Positions 8,449-21,512 of a stretch of 64,000 nt of DNA are shown in pieces. Position numbers and translations under genes: made by a program. The DNA comes from Rivibacter subsaxonicus (GTDB taxonomy: Bacteria > Pseudomonadota > Gammaproteobacteria > Burkholderiales > Burkholderiaceae_C), in assembly GCF_004217215.1 (NCBI RefSeq), contig NZ_SHKP01000008.1:266441-330440 (forward strand). The letters are read 5' to 3'. The notes beneath the pieces were generated by a model. The model was not told the DNA's origin, did no database searches, and saw only the letters and a list, made by a program, of their open reading frames with translations. The stretch's first letter is position 1. Each line of letters starts with the position of its first letter.

Positions 8449-10959
8449 CTACGCGGTCTTGCGCGCCGGCACGATCTTGACCGCGCACTTCTTGAAGTCG
8501 GTCTGCAGCGAGATTGGATCGGTGGCGTCGAGCGTGACCTTGTTGATCAGCTGGCTGGCGTCGAACCAGGGCACGAAGACCAGGCCGCGCGGCGGCTTGT
8601 CGCGGCCACGGGTCTCGACCCGGGTGCGCATGCTGCCGCGCCGCGAGACCACGTCGACCGCGTCGCCGCGCCGCACGCCCAGCGCCTTGGCGTCGTCCGG
8701 GTGCATGAAGCAGACCGCGTTGGGGAAGGACTTGTGCAGTTCGGGCACGCGCCGCGTCATCGATCCGGAGTGCCAGTGCTCGAGCACGCGCCCGGTGGAG
8801 AGCCAGTACGGGTACTCCTTGTCGGGCGACTCGGCCGCCGGCTCGTAGGGCAGCGCGAAGATGATCGCCTTGCCATCCGAATGGCCGTAGAACTGCACGC
8901 CGGTGCCGGTCTTCACATACGGGTCCTCGCCCTCCATGTAGCGACGCCGGGTCTCCTTGCCGTTGACCACCGGCCAGCGCAGGCCGCGCGTCTGGTGGTA
9001 CATCTCGAAGGGCGCCAGGTCGTGGCCATGGCCGCGACCGAAGGCGGCGTACTCCTCGAACAGGCCCTTCTGCACGTAGAAGCCGAAGGCCTTGGACTCG
9101 TCGTTGGCGTAGCCGGCCTGGATCTGCGAGACCGGGAAGCTGTCGACCTTGCCGTTGCGGTATAGCACTTCGAACAGGGTCTTGCCCTTCAGGTCGGGCC
9201 GCTTGGCCAGCAACTCGGCCGGCCAGACCTCGTCGGTCGTGAAGCGCTTGCTGAACTCCATCAGCTGCCACAGGTCGGATTTCGCCTCGCCCGGCGCCGG
9301 CACCAGTTGGTGCCAGAACTGGGTGCGCCGCTCGGCGTTGCCGTAGGCGCCCTCCTTCTCGACCCACATCGCCGAAGGCAGGATCAGGTCGGCCGAGATC
9401 GCGGTGACGGTGGGATAGACCTCGGAGACGACGACGAAGTTCTCCGGATTGCGGTAGCCGGGCAGGCCTTCCTCGTTGAGGTTGGCCGCCGCCTGCATGT
9501 TGTTGTTGACCTGGACCCAGTAGGCGTTGAGCTTGCCATCCTTGAGCATGCGGTTCTGCAGCACCGCATGGAAGCCGGGCGTGGCGGGAATCGTGCCCTC
9601 GGGCAGCTTCCAGATCTCTTCGGTGTGGGCCCGGTGCTTGGGGTTGGCGACCACCATGTCGGCCGGCAGCCGATGCGAGAAGGTACCGACCTCGCGCGCC
9701 GTGCCGCAGGCCGAAGGCTGCCCGGTCAGCGAGAACGGCGTGCTGCCGGCCTGGGCGATCTTGCCGGTCAGCAGATGGATGTTGTAGACCATGTTGTTGC
9801 ACCAGACGCCGCGCGTGTGCTGGTTGAAACCCATGGTCCAGAAGGACATCACCTTGGTCTTCGGGTTCGCGTAGAGCTCGGCCAGCGCCTCGAGCTGCTT
9901 CTTGGGCACGCCGCTGAGCTTGGCCGTGCTGTCGAGGTCGTACTTGGAGACGAAGGCCGCGAACTCGGCATAGCTCATCGGCGTCGCGCCGCCCGGATTG
10001 GCCGCGTTCTTGGCCGCCTTCTGCAGCGGGTGTTCGGGACGCAGGCCGTAGCCGATGTCGTCGTTGCCGCGCTGGAACTGGGTGTGCTTGTCGACGAAGG
10101 CCTTGTTGACGCGCCCGGTCTTGATGATGTGGTGCGCGATGTAGTTGAGGATCGCGAGGTCGGTCTGCGGCTCGAAGGTCAGCTTGAGATCGGCCAGGTC
10201 GTAGGAGCGATGCTCGAAGGTCGACAGCACCGCGACCTTGACGCCGGGAGTGCCCAGGCGCCGGTCGGTGACGCGGGTCCAGAGAATCGGGTGCATCTCG
10301 GCCATGTTGGCGCCCCACAGCACGAAGGCGTCGGCGGCCTCGATGTCGTCGTAGCAGCCCATCGGCTCGTCGGCGCCGAAGGTGCGCATGAAGCCGGCCA
10401 CCGCCGAGGCCATGCAGTGGCGCGCGTTCGGGTCGAGGTTGTTGGTGCGAAAGCCGCCCTTCATCAGCTTGAGCGCGGCATAGCCTTCCCAGATCGTCCA
10501 CTGGCCGGAGCCGAACATGCCGACCGCGGTCGGCCCCTTGGCCTTGAGCACGCGCTTGAACTGCTCGGCCATCACGTCGAAGGCCTTGTCCCAGCTGACG
10601 CGCTCGAACTCGCCGTCCTTGGCGTACTGGCCGTTCTTCATGCGCAGCAGCGGCGTGGTGAGCCGATCGCCGCCGTACATGATCTTGGAGAGGAAGTAGC
10701 CCTTGACGCAGTTCAGGCCCTTGTTGACCGGGGCCTCCATGTCGCCGTGGGTGGCAACCACGCGGTCGTCCTTGACCGCCACCATCACCCCGCAGCCCGT
10801 CCCGCAGAAGCGGCATGGCGCCTTCGACCACTTGAGCTGGGTGGCGCCGGCATCGGTGGTGATGTTCTGCGCCACGCCCGGCAGCGGGATGCCGGCCACC
10901 GCCGCCGCGGTGGCGGCAGCGGATTGCTTAATGAAGATCCGTCGTGCCGTCGTCGCCAT
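8449..10959 (-). CDS. napA: NapA periplasmic nitrate reductase, catalytic subunit
   Basis: An 836-residue molybdenum bis-MGD enzyme that reduces nitrate to nitrite in the periplasm. A twin-arginine signal is visible (RRIFIK at residues 6-11, then an Ala-rich stretch). The [4Fe-4S] ligands are Cys49, Cys52, Cys56 and Cys84. The [11 protein letters not shown] segment carries the Cys expected to bind molybdenum in NapA. Length is that of the family. Its start lies inside the end of napD (32-base overlap), which suggests translational coupling to the chaperone that guards the NapA signal peptide. Confidence 0.97.
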   Translation of the reverse strand: MATTARRIFIKQSAAATAAAVAGIPLPGVAQNITTDAGATQLKWSKAPCRFCGTGCGVMVAVKDDRVVATHGDMEAPVNKGLNCVKGYFLSKIMYGGDRLTTPLLRMKNGQYAKDGEFERVSWDKAFDVMAEQFKRVLKAKGPTAVGMFGSGQWTIWEGYAALKLMKGGFRTNNLDPNARHCMASAVAGFMRTFGADEPMGCYDDIEAADAFVLWGANMAEMHPILWTRVTDRRLGTPGVKVAVLSTFEHRSYDLADLKLTFEPQTDLAILNYIAHHIIKTGRVNKAFVDKHTQFQRGNDDIGYGLRPEHPLQKAAKNAANPGGATPMSYAEFAAFVSKYDLDSTAKLSGVPKKQLEALAELYANPKTKVMSFWTMGFNQHTRGVWCNNMVYNIHLLTGKIAQAGSTPFSLTGQPSACGTAREVGTFSHRLPADMVVANPKHRAHTEEIWKLPEGTIPATPGFHAVLQNRMLKDGKLNAYWVQVNNNMQAAANLNEEGLPGYRNPENFVVVSEVYPTVTAISADLILPSAMWVEKEGAYGNAERRTQFWHQLVPAPGEAKSDLWQLMEFSKRFTTDEVWPAELLAKRPDLKGKTLFEVLYRNGKVDSFPVSQIQAGYANDESKAFGFYVQKGLFEEYAAFGRGHGHDLAPFEMYHQTRGLRWPVVNGKETRRRYMEGEDPYVKTGTGVQFYGHSDGKAIIFALPYEPAAESPDKEYPYWLSTGRVLEHWHSGSMTRRVPELHKSFPNAVCFMHPDDAKALGVRRGDAVDVVSRRGSMRTRVETRGRDKPPRGLVFVPWFDASQLINKVTLDATDPISLQTDFKKCAVKIVPARKTA

Positions 10960-11257
10960 CGGGTATCTCCTCGTTCATTCGAGCCAGAGATTCGGCGTGC
11001 TGGTAGACCAGCACCGCCGAGATCACGCCGTCGATGCCTTGCAGCTCCGCGACGCGGGCCATGATCTGCTTGGCGCTCGGCGCCTCGAGCGTGACGACGA
11101 GCTTGCCGGTCGGTCCCGTCGCGTGCAGTTCGGCGCCCGGCACCGCGGCGATCGCGCGACTCACGCGCTGCAGATGGCGCGGCAAGGCGTGCAGCACCAG
11201 GCTCGTGATGTGGAGTTCGCCGAAGTCTTCGATCGGCGCGTGCGAGGTGGAGCGCAT
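10928..11257 (-). CDS. napD: NapD chaperone for NapA
   Basis: A 109-residue cytoplasmic protein of the NapD family. The N-terminal half ([23 protein letters not shown], residues about 14-36) matches the NapD beta-alpha opening, and [16 protein letters not shown] is the central strand-helix. NapD binds the twin-arginine signal of NapA and holds back export until the cofactor is in place. It lies 8 bases after napE and overlaps the start of napA by 32 bases. Confidence 0.9.
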   Translation of the reverse strand: MRSTSHAPIEDFGELHITSLVLHALPRHLQRVSRAIAAVPGAELHATGPTGKLVVTLEAPSAKQIMARVAELQGIDGVISAVLVYQHAESLARMNEEIPDGDDGTTDLH

Positions 11258-11265
11258 CGCGGCCT

Positions 11266-11424
11266 TCAGCGGATCGGTGGCCCGGCGAAGAGCTGGATCA
11301 TCCAGACCGCGAAGCCGTAGCCGGCAACGATGATGACGCTGAGCACCGGCGCCATCACGACGGTCAGGAACAGGAAGCTGCGCAACTCTTCCTTCTTCCG
11401 CATCTCGGGCGATGTCTCTGCCAC
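11266..11424 (-). CDS. napE: NapE small membrane protein
   Basis: A 52-residue protein read from a GTG at 11424 with a GGAGG site about 6 bases upstream. It has a charged N-terminal part (SPEMRKKEELRSF) and one transmembrane helix (about residues 18-42), ending in FAGPPIR. Size, charge pattern and place at the head of the operon match NapE, a small inner-membrane protein of unknown exact role encoded with periplasmic nitrate reductases. An internal ATG (codon 8) is the alternative start. The gene is easily missed because it is short and begins with GTG. Confidence 0.88.
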   Translation of the reverse strand: MAETSPEMRKKEELRSFLFLTVVMAPVLSVIIVAGYGFAVWMIQLFAGPPIR

Positions 11425-11472
11425 TGAGAACCTCCGTCCATCGAAGACGGAATGGTTCTAGCAGCGGCAGCG

Positions 11473-11490
11473 GGGCGCGTCAACGCGCCC
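11473..11490 (-). terminator. hairpin after the hydroxyacyl-CoA hydrolase gene
   Basis: GGGCGCG pairs with CGCGCCC around a TCAA loop, 11 bases beyond the stop at 11501 and upstream of napE. There is no clear T tract on the minus strand, so it may be a weak or factor-assisted terminator separating the two units. Confidence 0.35.
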
Positions 11491-11500
11491 GATCCCGTCC

Positions 11501-12622
11501 CTAGTTCAGCTCGCGCAGCGGGTGTGCGTGCGCCGGCCACGGGCTGGCGAAGAAGGCAGCCAGTTCAGCGGCATCGATGTCCTCGACCCGGGCCGGATTC
11601 CAGCGCGGAGCATGGTCCTTGTCGACTGCGAGCGCGCGGATGCCTTCGATCGTCTCGCTCCGTGCCACCGGTCGCAGCGCAAAGCAATGGCGGACCAGGT
11701 CGCGTTCGAGCCGCAGGTCCTCGGCCAGGGTCAGGTCGCGGGCGCGCCGCACCAGTTCGAGCGTGACCGCCATCATCAGCGGCGAGCGCTGCTGCAGCGT
11801 GACCAGCGTCTGCTGCGCGAAATCGGATGTGTCGGCGCGCAGCGACTCGATGATCGCCGCCAGCGTCGGCGCGGCGAAGTGGCGATCGATCGCGGCGACA
11901 TGCGCCATCAGCTTCGGCGCGGTCGACGCCACAGCATGCGCCTTGACGGCCGCGAGCGCGGCAGCGGCCGATTCGATCGGCTGGTCGGCCAGGACCTCGA
12001 CCAACATCGGCAGTTGCGCCGACGCAATCTGCACGTCGGCCAGGCCGACCGCGATCGCCTCGGCCGCGTTCAGCACCGCGCCGGTCAGCGCGAGGTACTC
12101 GCCCATCGATCCGGCCAGGCGCGAGAGGAACCAGCCGCCGCCGACGTCGGGGAACAGGCCAATGTGCGTCTCCGGCATCGCCAGCTTGCTGTGCTCGGTG
12201 ACCACGCGCAGCGCAGCGCCCTGGCTGATCCCCATGCCACCGCCCATGCAGATGCCGTCCATCAGCGCGATGCAGGGCTTGGGATAGCAATGGATCAGGT
12301 GGTTCAGCGCGTACTCCTCGCTGAAGAAGTCCTCGATGCGCGGATCGCCGGCGAGTGCAGCCTGGTGGAAGAAGCGGATGTCGCCGCCGGCGCAGAAGGC
12401 CGGCGCCTTGCCCTCGCGCCCGGCGCCGCGCACCAGCACCGCGGCCACCGTCTCGTCGTGCCGCCAGTGCAGCAGCAGCGCGGTGAGGTCGCGGATCATC
12501 GGCAGCGACAGTGCGTTGAGCGCCTGCGGCCGGTTGAGCGTGATCAGGCCGAGTTGGCCGCGCAGCTCGGCGCGGATGTGCCCCTCGCTGACGAGCGTTA
12601 GCAGGACGGTGTTGGCGTTCAT
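11501..12622 (-). CDS. enoyl-CoA hydratase/isomerase family, 3-hydroxyisobutyryl-CoA hydrolase type
   Basis: A 373-residue crotonase-fold protein. The length and motifs CAGGDIRFF, MDGICMGGGMGIS and PETHIGLFPDVGGGWFLSRL are those of 3-hydroxyisobutyryl-CoA hydrolases (valine degradation) rather than the roughly 260-residue hydratases. The Glu of PETHIG and the Asp of FPDVGG correspond to catalytic positions in that group. The C-terminal part (TIEGIRALAVDKDHAPRW) is also typical. The ATG at 12622 overlaps the stop of the upstream transporter gene (ATGA), so the two genes are translationally coupled. Other acyl-CoA hydrolase or hydratase activity is possible. Confidence 0.85.
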   Translation of the reverse strand: MNANTVLLTLVSEGHIRAELRGQLGLITLNRPQALNALSLPMIRDLTALLLHWRHDETVAAVLVRGAGREGKAPAFCAGGDIRFFHQAALAGDPRIEDFFSEEYALNHLIHCYPKPCIALMDGICMGGGMGISQGAALRVVTEHSKLAMPETHIGLFPDVGGGWFLSRLAGSMGEYLALTGAVLNAAEAIAVGLADVQIASAQLPMLVEVLADQPIESAAAALAAVKAHAVASTAPKLMAHVAAIDRHFAAPTLAAIIESLRADTSDFAQQTLVTLQQRSPLMMAVTLELVRRARDLTLAEDLRLERDLVRHCFALRPVARSETIEGIRALAVDKDHAPRWNPARVEDIDAAELAAFFASPWPAHAHPLRELN

Positions 12623-13545
12623 GGGCGGATGTCCCTGGCAAGCAATTCGACAGAGCGGCCCCGGCCGGCCACGAGCGCCAGCGCCTCGTTGGCAATCAGC
12701 GCGCCAAGCACCAGCAGGCCGCCGAACAGCGTGGCGCGGGTCGGCACCTCGCCGGCACCGAGCCAAACCCAGGCCACCCCGAACAGCACCTCGAGCAGGC
12801 ACAGCAGCGCGATCTCCGGCGCCGGCAGCACCCGCGCCAATCGCACCGCCAGCAGGCAGGGGATGGCGAGCTGGAACACGCCCAGGAAGGCGAGCAAGGA
12901 GATGTCGCGCGCCGAGGCTTGCAGCGGCCAGGCCAGCGGCAGCGTGACCAGCGCCGAGATCACGGCGCCGATGAGGACCGCCGGCAGCATGTCGACGGCC
13001 TCCGAGTCCGCATCCCGCGCGCTGCTGCCAACGTGCTGCAACAGCGTCCAGTTGATCGCCCCGGCAATGGGGACCGCAAGTGCCACCAGCACGCCGCCGA
13101 GTTCGGCGCCGCCCTCCATCGCCTTGTGGCCGAACATCCAGCCGATGCCGATGCCGGCCACCGCGATCGCGGACCAGGTCCGCGTCGGCAGGCGGTGATG
13201 CAGGAAGAAGCGCGCGAACAGCGCCGTCAGCAGCGGCCCGATCGCCATCGTCACCAGCACCGCCGCGACCGTGGTCAGCGTGATCGCGACCATGAACGCG
13301 GTGTACATCACCGCCCAGCACAGCCCCGACCACCACAGCACTGCGGGCGCCGAGCGCAACTCGGTCCATAGCCGCGGTCCGCACAAGCAACCCAGGCCGA
13401 TCGCCAGCGCCAACGCGTTGAAGGCGCTGCGCCAGAACGTCACCTCGAAGCTGGCCGCCGACTCCAAATGGCGCGTCACGACCCCGGCCACGCTCCACAG
13501 GAGCGTTACCAGGATCATCAGCGCGACGGCGCGGCGGTGGGTCAT
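12619..13545 (-). CDS. EamA/DMT-family transporter
   Basis: A 308-residue inner-membrane protein with about ten hydrophobic helices in two homologous halves, as in the drug/metabolite transporter superfamily. The opening ALMILVTLLWSVAGVVTRHLE and the second-half start LLCLLEVLFGVAWVWLG are typical EamA signatures. The start is placed at the ATG at 13545 (MTHRRAV), directly before the first helix; a frame open further upstream lacks membrane or signal features. It overlaps the downstream CoA hydrolase gene by 4 bases. The substrate is unknown; export of an amino or organic acid is only a guess from the neighbour. Confidence 0.8.
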   Translation of the reverse strand: MTHRRAVALMILVTLLWSVAGVVTRHLESAASFEVTFWRSAFNALALAIGLGCLCGPRLWTELRSAPAVLWWSGLCWAVMYTAFMVAITLTTVAAVLVTMAIGPLLTALFARFFLHHRLPTRTWSAIAVAGIGIGWMFGHKAMEGGAELGGVLVALAVPIAGAINWTLLQHVGSSARDADSEAVDMLPAVLIGAVISALVTLPLAWPLQASARDISLLAFLGVFQLAIPCLLAVRLARVLPAPEIALLCLLEVLFGVAWVWLGAGEVPTRATLFGGLLVLGALIANEALALVAGRGRSVELLARDIRP

Positions 13546-13670
13546 CGGGATTGAAGAGGGCCGCAAAGCGGCCCGCAAAAGCTTCTGAAGGAGCCACCCG
13601 CTTGGCGGGGGGGCTGGGGGTGCCCAACGTTCATCGGGCACCGAAAGCGCGCAAAGCGTGTGACGGCCGT

Positions 13671-15491
<1,821 letters not shown>

Positions 15492-15506
15492 GCTCTTCTT
15501 GCTCTC

Positions 15507-16529
15507 TCAGGCGCCAGCCGGGGCCTGTACTGCGAACGCGGCCGCGACGGCCGGCTCAAGATTCGGGCCGATCAAGGCCTGGACTTCGATCGGGCTCAGG
15601 AGTCGATCTGGAATGAGTTCGCCGGCGGCGACGTGGGCCATGCCCAGCAACGCGGTCGGCTCGGGGCCGCCCGGCACCCGCACGGGTGCCGGTCCGTAGA
15701 CGCGCACGGCGGCCCGGTCGGGCTCGGCCGGCACGCGCCGCCGCAGGCCGGTCAGGAAGCGGGCCGCCTCGCTGGCGTCGAGCACGATCTGCGGCCAGTC
15801 GGCGAGCAGCACGTCGGGCGACAGCAGCAGTTGCTCGCGCGCGCTGCCTTCGTCGAGCGCGGCCAGCGCTTCGAGCGTGATGGCGTGTTCGAGGTTCAAC
15901 GCGCCGCTGGCGGTGCGCCTGAGCGCCGACAGGTGGGCGCCGCAGCCGAGCCGCTCGCCGATGTCCTCGGCCAGCGTGCGGATGTAGGTGCCCTTGCTGC
16001 AACGAACGTCGATCACGAGGCGCTCGGCCTGCCACTCGACGATGGCGATCGAGTGAATCGTGATGCGGCGCGGCGCGCGCTCGACTTCGATGCCGGCGCG
16101 GGCGTACTTGTAGAGCGCCTTGCCGTCGACCTTGAGCGCGCTGTGCATCGGCGGCACCTGGTCGATGGTGCCGGTGAAGGCGGCGCAGGCGGCGTCGATC
16201 GCGGCGCGGTCCAGGCCATCGACCGGGCGGTCCTGCAGGATCTCGCCCTCGGCGTCGCCTGTGCTCGTGCTGCGGCCGAGATGCAGCGTGGCGCGGTAGC
16301 TCTTGTCGGCGTCCAGGCTGACCTGGGAAAACTTGGTGGCGGCACCAAAGCACAGCGGCAGCAGTCCGCTGGCCAGCGGATCGAGCGTCCCGGTGTGGCC
16401 GGCCTTCTCGGCGCGCAACAGCCACTTGGCCTTCTGCAACGCATCGTTGCTCGACAGGCCGACCGGCTTGTCGAGCAGCAGCACGCCGTGCAGGGCACGA
16501 CGCTGGATGCGTTGACGGGGGGCGCGCAT
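15507..16529 (-). CDS. truB: tRNA pseudouridine(55) synthase TruB
   Basis: A 340-residue enzyme that isomerises U55 in the T loop of tRNAs. The catalytic Asp is in the signature [20 protein letters not shown] (Asp about residue 48). Also present are [31 protein letters not shown] and the [16 protein letters not shown] segment. The gene starts 6 bases after rbfA, the usual order in this operon. A C-terminal PUA-like extension follows about residue 260. Confidence 0.96.
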   Translation of the reverse strand: MRAPRQRIQRRALHGVLLLDKPVGLSSNDALQKAKWLLRAEKAGHTGTLDPLASGLLPLCFGAATKFSQVSLDADKSYRATLHLGRSTSTGDAEGEILQDRPVDGLDRAAIDAACAAFTGTIDQVPPMHSALKVDGKALYKYARAGIEVERAPRRITIHSIAIVEWQAERLVIDVRCSKGTYIRTLAEDIGERLGCGAHLSALRRTASGALNLEHAITLEALAALDEGSAREQLLLSPDVLLADWPQIVLDASEAARFLTGLRRRVPAEPDRAAVRVYGPAPVRVPGGPEPTALLGMAHVAAGELIPDRLLSPIEVQALIGPNLEPAVAAAFAVQAPAGA

Positions 16530-16535
16530 GAACTA

Positions 16536-16928
16536 CTACTTGCTCTCGTCGGTCGACGGCTCGTCGCTGTCGAGCGCGCGGGTGGCGTTGGCCTTGGCGA
16601 TCAGCGCGTTCATGTCGGACGCGCGCTCGGTGGTGCGATCGAAACTGAAGTGCAGCGTCGGCACGGTATGGATCTGCAGCCGCTTGAACAGCCCGTTGCG
16701 CAGGAAGCCGGCGGCCTCGTTGAGCGCCTCCTCGCAGGCGGCCGGATCGCCGACCAGCACCGAGAAGAACACCTTGGCATGCGCGTAGTCGGGCGTGACC
16801 TCGACCGCGCTGATCGTGCACATGCCGATGCGCGGATCCTTGAGCTCGCGGATCAGCTCGGCCAGATCGCGCTGGATCTGGTCGGCGACGCGAAAGCTGC
16901 GGTTGGGAATGGAACGCTTGTGCTTCAT
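16536..16928 (-). CDS. rbfA: 30S ribosome-binding factor RbfA
   Basis: A 130-residue KH-like protein needed for late maturation of the 30S subunit. The recognisable parts are [44 protein letters not shown] and [19 protein letters not shown]. The start is the ATG at 16928 (MKHKRSIPN), preceded by an AGGAGC site. A 12-bp hairpin separates it from infB, but the order infB-rbfA-truB is conserved. The end is acidic ([11 protein letters not shown]). Confidence 0.95.
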   Translation of the reverse strand: MKHKRSIPNRSFRVADQIQRDLAELIRELKDPRIGMCTISAVEVTPDYAHAKVFFSVLVGDPAACEEALNEAAGFLRNGLFKRLQIHTVPTLHFSFDRTTERASDMNALIAKANATRALDSDEPSTDESK

Positions 16929-16960
16929 GGTGGGTGCTCCTGCGCGGCCCTCAAACGACA

Positions 16961-16991
16961 AACCCCGCCTCCTTGCATCGGAGGCGGGGTT
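16961..16991 (-). other. 12-bp hairpin between infB and rbfA
   Basis: AACCCCGCCTCC (16961-16972) pairs perfectly with GGAGGCGGGGTT (16980-16991) around a seven-base loop. On the minus strand only a modest T-rich stretch follows (TGTCGTTTGAG), so it could be a partial terminator or an RNA-processing or stability element within the operon. Confidence 0.6.
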
Positions 16992-17016
16992 CGCTTGCCG
17001 GGCAAGCGCCGCCTCT

Positions 17017-19983
17017 TTACAGCGAGCGGGCGACTTCCTTGATCTCGAAGACCTCCAACAGATCACCTTCCTTGATGTCGTTGTAGTTCTTGAGCTTGAT
17101 GCCGCACTCGAAGCCTTCCTTGACCTCGCGCACGTCGTCCTTGAGGCGGCGCACCGAGTCGATGTCGCCGGTGTAGATGACCACGTTCTCGCGCAGCAGG
17201 CGGAAGCGCGCATTGCGCCGCACCAGGCCCGAGGTGACCATGCAACCGGCGACGGTGCCGATGTTGGAGGCGACGAACACGGTGCGGATCTCCGCCGTGC
17301 CGAGCATCTCCTCGCGCTGCTCCGGCGCCAGCATGCCGCCCATCGCCGCCTTGATCTCGTCGACCGCGTCGTAAATGATGTTGTAGTAGCGGATGTCGAC
17401 GTCGTTGCCCTCGGCCAGCTTGCGCGCCAGCACGTCGGCCCGCACGTTGAAGCCGACGATGACCGCCTTGGAGGCGATCGCCAGGTTGACGTCGCTCTCG
17501 CTGATGCCACCGACTGCCGCGTGCACGATCTGCACCTTGACCTCGTCGGTGCTGAGCTTGAGCAGCGAGGACGCGAGCGCCTCCTGCGAACCCTGCACGT
17601 CGGCCTTGATGATCAGCGGCAGCGTCTGCGCGGCGCCGGCACCCATGTTCTCGAACATGTTCTCGAGCTTGGAAGCCTGCTGGCGCGCCAGCTTGACGTC
17701 GCGGTACTTGCCCGAGCGGAAGGTCGCCACCTCGCGCGCACGGCGCTCGTCGGGCAGCACCATGAACTCGTCGCCGGCACCCGGCACCTCGGTCAGGCCC
17801 TGGATCTCGACCGGGATCGACGGACCGGCCTCGAGGCACGGCTTGCCGTTCTCGTCGAGCATCGCTCGCACCTTGCCGTAGGTTCCGCCGGCCAGCACGA
17901 TGTCGCCGCGCTTGAGCGTGCCCGACTGCACCAGTACCGTCGCGACCGGGCCGCGGCCCTTGTCGAGCTTGGCCTCGATCACGATGCCCTTGGCCGGCGC
18001 CGCTTCCGGCGCCTTGAGTTCGAGCACCTCGGCCTGCAGCAGCAGTTGCTCGAGCAGGGCGTCGATGCCCTCGCCGGTGCGCGCCGAGACCGGAACGAAG
18101 GGCGAATCGCCACCGAACTCCTCGGGCACCACCTGCTCGGCCACCAGCTCGCCGCGCACGCGCTCGAGATTGGAGTCGGGCTTGTCGATCTTGTTGATCG
18201 CCACCACGATCGGCACCCCGGCCGCCTTGGCGTGGTGGATCGCTTCCTTGGTCTGCGGCATCACGCCGTCGTCGGCAGCCACCACCAGGATCACGATGTC
18301 GGTCGCCTTGGCGCCGCGCGCGCGCATCGCCGTGAAGGCCTCGTGGCCCGGCGTGTCGAGGAAGGTGATCACGCCACGCGGCGTCTCGACGTGATAGGCG
18401 CCGATGTGCTGCGTGATGCCGCCCGCCTCGCCGGCCGCGACGCGGCTGGTGCGGATGTAGTCGAGCAGCGAGGTCTTGCCGTGGTCGACGTGACCCATGA
18501 CGGTGACCACCGGCGGACGCGGCAGCGCTTCGCCGGCAGCGGCGTCGCTCTGCTCCTCGAGCAGGAAGGCATCGGGATCGTCGAGCTTGGCGGCAAAGGC
18601 CTTGTGGCCCATGTCCTCGACGAGGATCATGGCCGTTTCCTGATCGAGCTGCTGGTTGATCGTGACCATCTGGCCCAGCTTCATCAGCTGCTTGATCACC
18701 TCGCTGGCCTTGACGCTCATCTTGTGGGCGAGGTCGGCCACCGAGATCGTCTCGGGCACGTGCACCTCATGGACCTGGGCCTCGGCCGGCGCCACGAAGG
18801 AGCTTTCGCCGCGCTCGCCACGGCGACCACCGCGCGGGGCCTTCCAGCCGTCGCGGCCACCACCGGCGCCCGGACGGCCACGCGCCGCGGCGCGCTTCTT
18901 GGCCGCATCGTCGGCCCAGCTCGACGAGAGCTTCTCGCTCTTGACGGCCTTCTTGTCGCCCGGCTTGGCGGCAGCACCTGCCGTCGCGCCCGGCGCGCCC
19001 GGCTTGGCGGTCGGCTTGTGGATCGTGCCCTTGATGCCTTCGGCAGGCTTCACTTCCTCGGGCTTCTTGGCGACCATCACGCCGCGCTTGGGGCCGGCCA
19101 TCATGGCGCGGATCGCCGCGGCCTCGGACTCGGCGGCCTTGCGACGCTTCTCGATCTCGCCCAGCTTCTGGGCTTCCTCGGCGGCGATGTCGGCGGCGCG
19201 AACCACGCGCACGGTCGGCTTCGGTGCCACCGGTTCGGCGGCCGGGACCGCAACCACCGGCGCAGCCGGGGGCGCGACCGGCGCCGGCGCCGGTTCGGCC
19301 ACAGGCTCGGCAGCGGGTGCAGCAGCGGCTGCGGCTGCGGCCGCACTCTTGCCGGTCTTGCGCTTGCCGGCCGCGTTGAGCGCCGCGGTGGCCGCGTCGG
19401 CGGCGGCACGACCGCTGGGGGCGGCAGGCGCCTCGGCAGCGGCTGCAGCCGCTGCGGCAGCAGCCTCGGCCGCCGCGCGTTCGGCCGCAGCCGCTGCGGC
19501 AGCCGCCGCTTCGGCAGCGGCCCGCTCCTGCTGGGCCTCGCGTTCGCGCTTCTGCTGCGCGATGGCCTCTTCCTCGCGTCGCAAGGCCTCGGCCTGCCGA
19601 TTGGCCTCGTCCTCGCGACGCTGCAGGTCGGCCTCGTCGATCGTCGACTCGACCACCGCCTCGTCACCGGCGGGCGCTGCCTCGTCGCGCTTGATGAAGG
19701 TGCGCTTCTTGCGGACCTCAACCTGGATCGTGCGTGCCTTGCCCGAGGCGTCGGCCTGCTTGATCTCGGAGGTCGACTTCTTGGTCAGCGTGATCTTCTT
19801 GCGCTCGGCACTGCCGGTGCCGTGGGCATGGCGCAGGTAGTCGAGCAGCCGCTCCTTGTCGCCCTCGCTCAGCGCGTCATCGGTCGAGGCCTTGACGACG
19901 CCGGCGGACTGCAGCTGTTCGAGCAGGGTCGCGGCCGGGCGATTGAGCTCGGCGGCAAGTTGGGCGACGGTGGTCACGGCCAT
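17017..19983 (-). CDS. infB: translation initiation factor IF-2
   Basis: A 988-residue initiation factor that delivers fMet-tRNA to the 30S subunit. The N terminus carries an IF2_N-type segment ([20 protein letters not shown]) and a second one about residue 410 ([19 protein letters not shown]). Between them is a long Ala/Pro/Glu-rich, partly coiled linker. The GTPase core has [22 protein letters not shown] and NKIDKPDSN. Domains II, III and the fMet-binding C-terminal domain follow, ending [12 protein letters not shown]. The linker is strongly repetitive in Ala codons, which explains long open antisense frames here. It lies 50 bases after nusA. Confidence 0.97.
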   Translation of the reverse strand: MAVTTVAQLAAELNRPAATLLEQLQSAGVVKASTDDALSEGDKERLLDYLRHAHGTGSAERKKITLTKKSTSEIKQADASGKARTIQVEVRKKRTFIKRDEAAPAGDEAVVESTIDEADLQRREDEANRQAEALRREEEAIAQQKREREAQQERAAAEAAAAAAAAAERAAAEAAAAAAAAAAEAPAAPSGRAAADAATAALNAAGKRKTGKSAAAAAAAAAPAAEPVAEPAPAPVAPPAAPVVAVPAAEPVAPKPTVRVVRAADIAAEEAQKLGEIEKRRKAAESEAAAIRAMMAGPKRGVMVAKKPEEVKPAEGIKGTIHKPTAKPGAPGATAGAAAKPGDKKAVKSEKLSSSWADDAAKKRAAARGRPGAGGGRDGWKAPRGGRRGERGESSFVAPAEAQVHEVHVPETISVADLAHKMSVKASEVIKQLMKLGQMVTINQQLDQETAMILVEDMGHKAFAAKLDDPDAFLLEEQSDAAAGEALPRPPVVTVMGHVDHGKTSLLDYIRTSRVAAGEAGGITQHIGAYHVETPRGVITFLDTPGHEAFTAMRARGAKATDIVILVVAADDGVMPQTKEAIHHAKAAGVPIVVAINKIDKPDSNLERVRGELVAEQVVPEEFGGDSPFVPVSARTGEGIDALLEQLLLQAEVLELKAPEAAPAKGIVIEAKLDKGRGPVATVLVQSGTLKRGDIVLAGGTYGKVRAMLDENGKPCLEAGPSIPVEIQGLTEVPGAGDEFMVLPDERRAREVATFRSGKYRDVKLARQQASKLENMFENMGAGAAQTLPLIIKADVQGSQEALASSLLKLSTDEVKVQIVHAAVGGISESDVNLAIASKAVIVGFNVRADVLARKLAEGNDVDIRYYNIIYDAVDEIKAAMGGMLAPEQREEMLGTAEIRTVFVASNIGTVAGCMVTSGLVRRNARFRLLRENVVIYTGDIDSVRRLKDDVREVKEGFECGIKLKNYNDIKEGDLLEVFEIKEVARSL

Positions 19984-20033
19984 TGGTGGGGATCCTGTAT
20001 TTCGTGCGTGCGGGGTGACGAGCGGCGGCCAGA

Positions 20034-21512
20034 TCAGACGGTGAACCAGTGTTCACGGGCCTTCATGATCAACGCCTTGGCCTGCGCCTCGTCGACACCG
20101 GTCATCTCGGTCAGTTCGTCGACCGCGAGGTCGGCCAGGTCGTCGCGCGAATGCACGCCGCCATCGGCCAACCGGGCGATCAGGTCGGGATTGATGCCTT
20201 CGAGGTCGCGCAGGTCCTGCGAGACCTCTTCGACCTTCTCTTCCTTGGCAATCTCCATCGTCAGCAGCGCGTCCTTGGCACGGGTGCGCAGCTCGTTGAC
20301 GGTGTCCTCGTCGAAGCTCTCGATCTCGAGCATCTCGGACAACGGCACGTAGGCCACTTCCTCGAGGCTGGTGAAGCCTTCGGCGATCAGGATGTCGGCC
20401 ACCTCGGCATCGACGTCGAGCTTGTCGACGAAGATCGCGCGAATCGAGTCGCTCTCGGTAGCCTGCTTGGACGCCGATTCCTCGGCGGTCATGATGTTGA
20501 TGCGCCAGCCGGTCAGCTCGGAGGCTAGGCGCACGTTCTGACCGCCACGGCCGATCGAGATCGCGAGGTTCTCCTCGTCGACGACCACGTCCATCGCGTG
20601 CTTTTCCTCGTCGACGACGATCGAGCTCACGTTGGCCGGCGCCAGCGCGCCGATCACGAACTGCGCCGGGTCCTCGGACCACAGCACGATGTCGACGCGC
20701 TCGCCGGCCAGCTCGTTGGTGACCGCGGTCACACGCGAGCCGCGCACGCCGACGCAGGTGCCGATCGGATCGACCCGCTTGTCGTGCGAGACGACGGCGA
20801 TCTTGGCGCGGCTGCCCGGGTCGCGGGCGCAGCTCTTGATCTCGAGCAGGCCCTGCTCGATCTCCGGCACTTCCTGCGCGAACAGCTCGATCATGAAACC
20901 CGGAGCACTGCGCGAGAGCAGGATCTGCGGGCCTCGCAGCGTCGGGTCGACCTCTGCGATGTAGGCGCGAACGCGGTCACCGGTACGCAGGTTTTCCTTC
21001 GGGATCATCTCGCTGCGGCGCAGCCGACCCTCGACGCGACCGCTCTCGACCACCAAGTCGCCCTTGTCCAGGCGCTTGACGGTGCCGACGAAGATCTTGT
21101 CGCCGCGCGACAGGAAGTCGTTGAGGAGCTGCTCGCGCTCGGCGTCGCGGATCTTCTGCAGGATCACCTGCTTGGCGGCCTGGGCACCGATGCGGCCGAT
21201 CGGCACCGAGTCGACCGACTTCTCGATGAAGTCGCCTTCTTCCAGGTCGGAGAGTTCCTCGCGCGCCTCGCTCAGCAGCTCTTCGGAATCGGGGTTCTGC
21301 AGGCCGGCGGAATCAGGCACCACCAGCCAGCGGCGATAGGTCTCGTACTCGCCGGTTTCGCGGTCGATCGTGACGCGGATGTCCACCTCGCCGCCATGCA
21401 GCTTCTTCGTCGCCGAGGCGAGCGCGAGCTCGACGGCACCGAACACCACCTCGCGGTCCACGCTCTTCTCGCGCGAGATCGCATCCACCAGCATCAACAG
21501 TTCGCGGTTCAT
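20034..21512 (-). CDS. nusA: transcription termination/antitermination factor NusA
   Basis: A 492-residue RNA polymerase-binding factor. In order, it has the N-terminal polymerase-binding domain ([21 protein letters not shown]), an S1 domain ([22 protein letters not shown]), tandem KH domains ([38 protein letters not shown]), and two C-terminal helix-hairpin-helix acidic repeats (about residues 350-490) like those of E. coli NusA. NusA promotes pausing, hairpin termination and N-type antitermination. Its start overlaps the end of rimP by 4 bases (ATGA), so translation is coupled. Confidence 0.97.
   Translation of the reverse strand: MNRELLMLVDAISREKSVDREVVFGAVELALASATKKLHGGEVDIRVTIDRETGEYETYRRWLVVPDSAGLQNPDSEELLSEAREELSDLEEGDFIEKSVDSVPIGRIGAQAAKQVILQKIRDAEREQLLNDFLSRGDKIFVGTVKRLDKGDLVVESGRVEGRLRRSEMIPKENLRTGDRVRAYIAEVDPTLRGPQILLSRSAPGFMIELFAQEVPEIEQGLLEIKSCARDPGSRAKIAVVSHDKRVDPIGTCVGVRGSRVTAVTNELAGERVDIVLWSEDPAQFVIGALAPANVSSIVVDEEKHAMDVVVDEENLAISIGRGGQNVRLASELTGWRINIMTAEESASKQATESDSIRAIFVDKLDVDAEVADILIAEGFTSLEEVAYVPLSEMLEIESFDEDTVNELRTRAKDALLTMEIAKEEKVEEVSQDLRDLEGINPDLIARLADGGVHSRDDLADLAVDELTEMTGVDEAQAKALIMKAREHWFTV

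Noticed and set aside
7988..10831. A 947-codon minus-strand frame overlapping napA
   Set aside because: It lies in another frame of napA and napB; its composition is Arg/Ala/Gly-rich and has no recognisable domain, while NapA is complete in the other frame.
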